The notes under the pieces were generated by a model, which saw only the letters and a list, made by a program, of their open reading frames with translations, was not told where the DNA came from and ran no database searches. A stretch of DNA of 18,563 nt from NCBI GenBank assembly GCA_050115555.1, contig JASFQI010000063.1, positions 1 through 18,563 of the forward strand, in the 5' to 3' direction. A program made the position numbers and the translations under genes. Origin of the DNA: JASFQI01 sp050115555 (GTDB lineage: Bacteria > Desulfobacterota > DSM-4660 > Desulfatiglandales > HGW-15). Shown in pieces: positions 14,601 through 18,563 of the stretch. Within the stretch, counting starts at the first letter, position 1. Each line of letters begins with the position of its first letter.

Positions 14601-17600
14601 GCGTAAATGATGGAGCCGGCGAGATGTCCATAGAGCTGGGCATCCGCCTCTGCGGCGTTAATATGCCGTAAAAACACCTGGTTATGAGTCCATGCCAGCT
14701 CGAATACTCGATCCGTAATACGCCGGTCTTGGTACTTCTCAACCAGCTTCAGGCAGATGTCGCGGGTTTCTCCGATGCCGAAGACCATATTGATCGTCGC
14801 CGATTCGTGCGGGTCGATTTCGATCCGGTACCGGATGGAGGCAATAGGGTCAAGTACGGAGCCTTCGCTGCCCGAAAGCTCCACGGGACCACCCATTGCC
14901 TGTGGGTCGACAGCAGAGTTTCCACGGCCGATGAACCGCATGCGGTCAGTCTCATATGAGACATCCCCAATGTCCGCTCCGTGCACGGCCATCAAGTGAA
15001 ACATCCAGGGCGGGTGCTCGTCTGGAGAGCGCGGCCTGCGGGTGCAGAGAATCGCCCGCTGTGAATGGAGGATTTCTGTTTGAACAAAGAGATTGCCGAA
15101 AGCAGGATGCAGGGCATCCCCCGTCTGCGAAGCCAGAACCACTTCCGCATAACTCGTGACCTCGATCGATCGGGAGGTTCGAGCGCGGTTGGTGATGGTG
15201 ATTCGCCGCACTTCAATGTCATCTTCCGGCGAAACGGTGATCTCCGTATAAGTGTCGAACTCGCTATAGCGGTTTCGGAACTCCGCCTTAGACTCCGAAA
15301 AAATGGCCTCGTAGCGGTCCGTTCGCTTGAGTGTCGGTTGATGAGCGGCCGACCAGAACTCCCCGCTCGCAACGTCACGGAGGTAACAAAAGGTGCCCCA
15401 GTTGTCGCAGGTGCTATCTTCTCGCCAGCGCGTGACGGCCATGTCCTTCCACCGGCTGTACCCGCCACCCGCATTCGTGACCATCACGTGGTACCTGCCG
15501 TTCGACAGAAGCTGCACCTCGGGTATCTGAGTGTCGGGGCTGTTGAAAACGCGCACCGCCGCCTCCGAACCGCTTGGAATCAAGGGTTCATCGGAAAGCT
15601 CCGCCGTGTGCCAAAAGAACGCCGAGGCCTTTGGGATCCGCTCCTGTAGCAACAGCGTCGTCGCCTGAAACATCGGATCCGATTCAAATCGCTTTTGCAT
15701 CGGACGGTCCTGGAGCAAATAGGCCAGGGAGAGAAGGCTCATGCCCTGATGATGGGCCATGTACGAGTGGACTACGGCGCTCGATTTTCCTCGGGGCACA
15801 CGCGAAGGAGTGTAGTCGATGGCTTCATAGAGACCGTACTTTCCGTCCAGTCCATCGGTTGCAAGTCGCTGCAGATTCAGGCACGCCTCCTCGGGCGACA
15901 CCATAAGCGCCAGCGCCGAGGCATAGGGCGCAATAACGAAATCTTCGGCCAATCCTCTTTTGAGTCCCAGGCCGGGCACGCCAAAGGCACGGTATTGGTA
16001 GTTTCGATGAACGTCGATCGCATTGTAGCCGGATTCCGATATACCCCACGGCAGCCCTCGGTTCCGCCCATACTCGATCTGCCTTTCCACTGCTGCCTGA
16101 TAGGTTTGGTCGAGCAAGGTGTCTTCGTATGTCGGCATCACCAGAAGCGGCATCAGGTACTCAAACATCGAACCGCTCCACGAAAGCAGGATTGGTTTTC
16201 CTCCGGAATGGGTGATCAGGCGCCCCAGGGAAAACCAACTCTCCTGGGGCAGTTTCCCCTGAGCAATTGCCACGAAACTGCACAATCTTGCCTCTGAAGC
16301 CAACAAATCGTAATAACTCGAGTCCAATCGGTTTTCCGAAACGTTGTAGCCGATCGCCAGCAGATGACGCGCTTTGTCTAACAAAAAATCATACTCCATA
16401 TCGGCAAGCTCGCACGATTTGACAGCCAAACGTTCGATGGCCGTAATCCTTGCTTTTGCGCGGCGGCTCGCTTGGGTGATAAACCGGTGAAGTGCACGTA
16501 ACCGCTCTTCTTCCTGAAGGGTTGCTTCCGAGGCCAGGCATTCATCAACGCAGGGCAGCCACTCATCGTCAAACCCGGCCAGTTCGCGTAGTGTGGGAAT
16601 TTTATCGAGGCCGCCAAAATCCATTCGCTTGTCCGGAGAGATCGGCGACAGCACTGCCCAAGGCGCTAAAAAAGTCAGCTCGTCGAGAGCGCCTCGGCAT
16701 TGCCGGGCAAAAGCATCTGCCCACCACTTTGCCTGGCTCTCCGCATCATCCTCGAGGCTCTCTACCAACTCCCCTGCGGCTGTGGTAAGCCGTTCAAGGC
16801 ACAACCTCGCCGTCGTCAGTGAAGTTGGGTGGGAAACGCATGTTGACTCCAACTCCTTGTTGAGTTGACCGAGCTGGACTGTCACGGCTTCTCCTGCATC
16901 GGCCGCGAGAATCCTAAAGGTATCCTTGAGCCCGTCAAACCATCGCGCTTCCAGGATTCGTCGATCGGAGAGGGCAAGCAAACCGGGCCGCAGGGTCAAA
17001 AGATGGCCCGCCAGGTTCCCGCTGTCCACCGTCGAAATGTAAGCCGGCTGCAGCGGTTTCAGAGACTGGGTGTCGTACCAGTTGTAGAAGTGACCTTGGT
17101 AACGTTCCAGGGCTTCCATGGTGTGGAAAGCCTTCCCCGTTCGTTCTATGAGTTGGCCCGCCGGAATGTAGCCGAAATCGTAGGCTGCCAAATTCGCAAG
17201 GAGTGCCATCCCCATGTTGGTTGGTGAAGTTCGATGCCCAATCACGACGTCGGGATTTTCTTGATAGTTATCCGGCGGAAGCCAATGATCTTCCGGGCCG
17301 ACGAAAGCCTCGAAGAACGCCCATGTTTTTCGTGAAAGATTCCGGAGAAACAGGGTCTTGTCAGCCGTCAATCTTGCTCCACCTCGAGCAAGCGGTCGGC
17401 TGATCCACCAGGCGATTGCCGGGGATGCAAACCAAAGGACCAGAATGGGCCCGGCCACTGAGAGTGCGGCCGGCCTCGAAAGGGTCAGATGAATTCCCGC
17501 AACAGCGGCGAGGACGGGGGCAAACCACATTATCCGCCAGGAGGCTGCAAGGTTCGTGCGGATTCGGCGATCCCCGTCGCTCGACGGTTTCCACTCCAGA

Positions 17601-18563
17601 AGTCGTTTATGGGTGATCCACATTCGCCAGACCGTACGCAAAACGGCATCCAGACTGAAATAGGCCTCATAAGGAAGACAGGTGAAAGTAAAGGCCGCCT
17701 GAGCGAAGTGTCGGCCGGCCGAGCGCACCGTAGCCGCAAGATGCTGACGCATCAGCATATCGCCCGATTTCTGAAACAAGCACAAAAAAGAGACCATCCC
17801 GGGAGGTAGAAAGACGGTTGCGATTACAACAAGGGTCCATAGCCAGGGCGGGGACAAGACGGTCCAGCCGAGAAGCAGTGTGGAGATCAACGCCGCAGGA
17901 ACGAGACTCCGACGAAGATTATCGAAAATCTTCCATCGGGATACTCCGGACAGCGTATTCTTCAGGCGGCCTCCCTCGATGCCGGGAATGCCCGGAAGCA
18001 GCCAGCGCGCAATTTGCCAATCCCCTCGAATCCACCGGTGCCGGCGGCTTATGTCCGCGCTGTAGGAGGAAGGAAATTCCTCGTATAGCAGTACATCGCT
18101 CAGCAGACCCGCTCGTGCATAGCATCCTTCCACAAGGTCATGGCTGAGAATTCGGTTCTCGGGAAAGCGCCCCTTGAGGGTCTGCTCGAACGCATCAACA
18201 TCATAAATCCCCTTGCCGATGAATGAGCCTTCTCCGAACAGGTCCTGGTAGACATCGGAGACAACCCTGGTATACGGATCGATGCCCGGCTCGCTCCCGT
18301 ACAATCGCGCGTACCGAGATCGGTTCATACCCGGCAGGCTCACAGCTACTCGGGGCTGAAGAATGCCGTACCCGCCATCGATCCGCTGCTTTTTTTCGTC
18401 GTACCGCGCCCGATTCAGGGGATGCACCATGGCTCCAACAAACTGCCGTGCCGAGTCGCGTGGAAGTTGCGTATCCGTATCCAAGGTTATTACGTACTTT
18501 ACGTTCGATAGCACGGAGAGATCCCCAACAATGAGGGAGAAACGATTCCTTGTGTCACCGCGC
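11621..18563 (-). CDS. Cyclic beta-1,2-glucan synthase (NdvB/ChvB type), 5' end outside window
   Basis: 2313 codons are open up to the window edge; family members reach about 2800 aa, so several hundred N-terminal residues, including the first membrane segments, are missing. Order: GT84 glucosyltransferase core with DxD motif ITLDTDTQLP (about 18461-18490) and RRHRWIRGDWQ (about 18014-18046); several TM helices (about 17900-17380); a glycoamylase-like module with NWYDTQSLKPL and SESGYNAIDVHRNYQYRAFG, thought to close the ring; two successive GH94-type beta-sandwich regions (about 15560-14700 and 14080-13250); and a C-terminal GH94 catalytic barrel with GSGDWNDGMN (12635-12661) and GRGGWTWYTGSATWMYR. 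It polymerises UDP-glucose at the inner membrane into cyclic beta-1,2-glucan for the periplasm, a role tied to osmoadaptation and host interaction. All visible catalytic motifs are intact and there is no frameshift. Confidence 0.95.
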   Translation of the reverse strand, partial: RGDTRNRFSLIVGDLSVLSNVKYVITLDTDTQLPRDSARQFVGAMVHPLNRARYDEKKQRIDGGYGILQPRVAVSLPGMNRSRYARLYGSEPGIDPYTRVVSDVYQDLFGEGSFIGKGIYDVDAFEQTLKGRFPENRILSHDLVEGCYARAGLLSDVLLYEEFPSSYSADISRRHRWIRGDWQIARWLLPGIPGIEGGRLKNTLSGVSRWKIFDNLRRSLVPAALISTLLLGWTVLSPPWLWTLVVIATVFLPPGMVSFLCLFQKSGDMLMRQHLAATVRSAGRHFAQAAFTFTCLPYEAYFSLDAVLRTVWRMWITHKRLLEWKPSSDGDRRIRTNLAASWRIMWFAPVLAAVAGIHLTLSRPAALSVAGPILVLWFASPAIAWWISRPLARGGARLTADKTLFLRNLSRKTWAFFEAFVGPEDHWLPPDNYQENPDVVIGHRTSPTNMGMALLANLAAYDFGYIPAGQLIERTGKAFHTMEALERYQGHFYNWYDTQSLKPLQPAYISTVDSGNLAGHLLTLRPGLLALSDRRILEARWFDGLKDTFRILAADAGEAVTVQLGQLNKELESTCVSHPTSLTTARLCLERLTTAAGELVESLEDDAESQAKWWADAFARQCRGALDELTFLAPWAVLSPISPDKRMDFGGLDKIPTLRELAGFDDEWLPCVDECLASEATLQEEERLRALHRFITQASRRAKARITAIERLAVKSCELADMEYDFLLDKARHLLAIGYNVSENRLDSSYYDLLASEARLCSFVAIAQGKLPQESWFSLGRLITHSGGKPILLSWSGSMFEYLMPLLVMPTYEDTLLDQTYQAAVERQIEYGRNRGLPWGISESGYNAIDVHRNYQYRAFGVPGLGLKRGLAEDFVIAPYASALALMVSPEEACLNLQRLATDGLDGKYGLYEAIDYTPSRVPRGKSSAVVHSYMAHHQGMSLLSLAYLLQDRPMQKRFESDPMFQATTLLLQERIPKASAFFWHTAELSDEPLIPSGSEAAVRVFNSPDTQIPEVQLLSNGRYHVMVTNAGGGYSRWKDMAVTRWREDSTCDNWGTFCYLRDVASGEFWSAAHQPTLKRTDRYEAIFSESKAEFRNRYSEFDTYTEITVSPEDDIEVRRITITNRARTSRSIEVTSYAEVVLASQTGDALHPAFGNLFVQTEILHSQRAILCTRRPRSPDEHPPWMFHLMAVHGADIGDVSYETDRMRFIGRGNSAVDPQAMGGPVELSGSEGSVLDPIASIRYRIEIDPHESATINMVFGIGETRDICLKLVEKYQDRRITDRVFELAWTHNQVFLRHINAAEADAQLYGHLAGSIIYANSSLRADQRVLIKNRRGQSGLWSYAVSGDFPVVLLRIADSANIDLVRQLVKAHAYWRLKGLTVDLMIWNEDHTGYRQGLHEQIMELIETGIESNVTERPGGISVRSGDQISNEDRILFQTVARAIITDNRGALEDQINRRSVVETNVPYLVPKRTGRASPPAVDALPRGDLIFFNGLGGFTPDGREYVITTAHEVATPAPWANVLANPNFGTLVSESGPCCTWSENAHEFRLTPWSNDPVTDSSGEAFYLRDEERGHFWSPTPLPSRGVMPYATRHGFGYSVFEHTERGIRSELWIYVALNEPIKFTVLKVRNESGRSRRLSATGYVEWVLGDLRQKTAMHVITKIDPGSGAILAGNRYSAEFDSRVAFFDVDDAARTVCGDRKEFIGRNGTLQDPAAMTRSRLSGKVGAALDPCGALQVAFEIGDGQEREIVFMLGLGQNAGDAIHMVNRFRGSEAARQALEEVWQYWKHTLGAVQVETPDPSLNVLANGWLLYQTLACRLWARSGTYQPGGAYGFRDQLQDVMALVHAEPRLLREHLLRCAARQFRAGDVQHWWHPPSGRGVRTHCSDDYLWLPLAVCRYVLNTGDTGVLDETIPFIEGRSVKADEDSYYDQPDRSEESASLYEHCERAILRGLRVGEHGLPLIGSGDWNDGMNLVGRHGKGESVWLGFFLYEVLMQFTEVARVRGDQSFVDRCRKETAQLRRNLEQNGWDGGWYRRAYFDDGSPLGSASNSECRIDAIAQSWSVLSGAGDAERSRLAMEAVDEHLVHRDHALIQLLDPPFDKSDLNPGYIKGYAPGVRENGGQYTHAAIWVAMAFAALGDNRRAWEMFTMINPVNHARSPEAIANYKVEPYVVAADVYAVKPHTGRGGWTWYTGSATWMYRLIVESLLGLRLEVDKLHVAPCIPVDWEGFKIHYRYRETVYHIDVMQTHDENDEVHVMVDGIKQSDKEIPLNNDHQEHSVEVRISAETPKSPRFVEWSPNISEEISEAG

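Overview
All supported genes lie on the minus strand, so they are read from the right edge of the window to the left. The window suggests a Gram-negative bacterium: it has a cyclic beta-1,2-glucan synthase, whose product is periplasmic, and a lipoprotein with a signal peptide. Protein style (PpsA, HIT, amphi-Trp and FtsH variants) fits Desulfobacterota or a related anaerobic lineage, but that placement is an impression, not a demonstrated assignment. No rRNA, tRNA, CRISPR array or intact mobile element was seen.

Right part (18563 to about 10168): a very large cyclic beta-1,2-glucan synthase (NdvB/ChvB type, GT84 plus glycoamylase-like plus GH94 modules), whose N-terminus runs off the window. 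It is followed at short spacing by two genes of unknown function (190 and 263 aa).

Middle part (about 10110 to 2214): a 40-codon open stretch that reads like the C-terminal tail of a lost FtsH, then groES-groEL, phosphoenolpyruvate synthase (ppsA), a stand-alone RelA/SpoT-type alarmone synthetase, a tiny lysine-rich protein (34 aa), an FtsH-family AAA protein and an unknown 155-aa protein. The FtsH has an intact ATPase module, but the first zinc histidine of HExxH is arginine (REAGH), so it is probably a protease-dead FtsH.

Left part (about 2123 to 167): a small cysteine-containing protein whose best start is separated from its body by an in-frame TGA, then a terminator-like hairpin. After that come genes of visibly higher GC: a 58-aa amphi-Trp-like protein directly upstream of a HIT-family hydrolase, and a DUF2846-like lipoprotein with its own putative promoter.

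Taken together, 18563 to about 1700 reads as a collinear stress-tolerance cluster: osmoprotective glucan, chaperonin, membrane AAA machine, alarmone signal and PEP supply for gluconeogenesis. The joint role is inferred from gene content and arrangement. The most unusual items are the REAGH FtsH with its tiny basic partner gene, the FtsH tail remnant in front of groES, and the unknown gene pair behind the glucan synthase.
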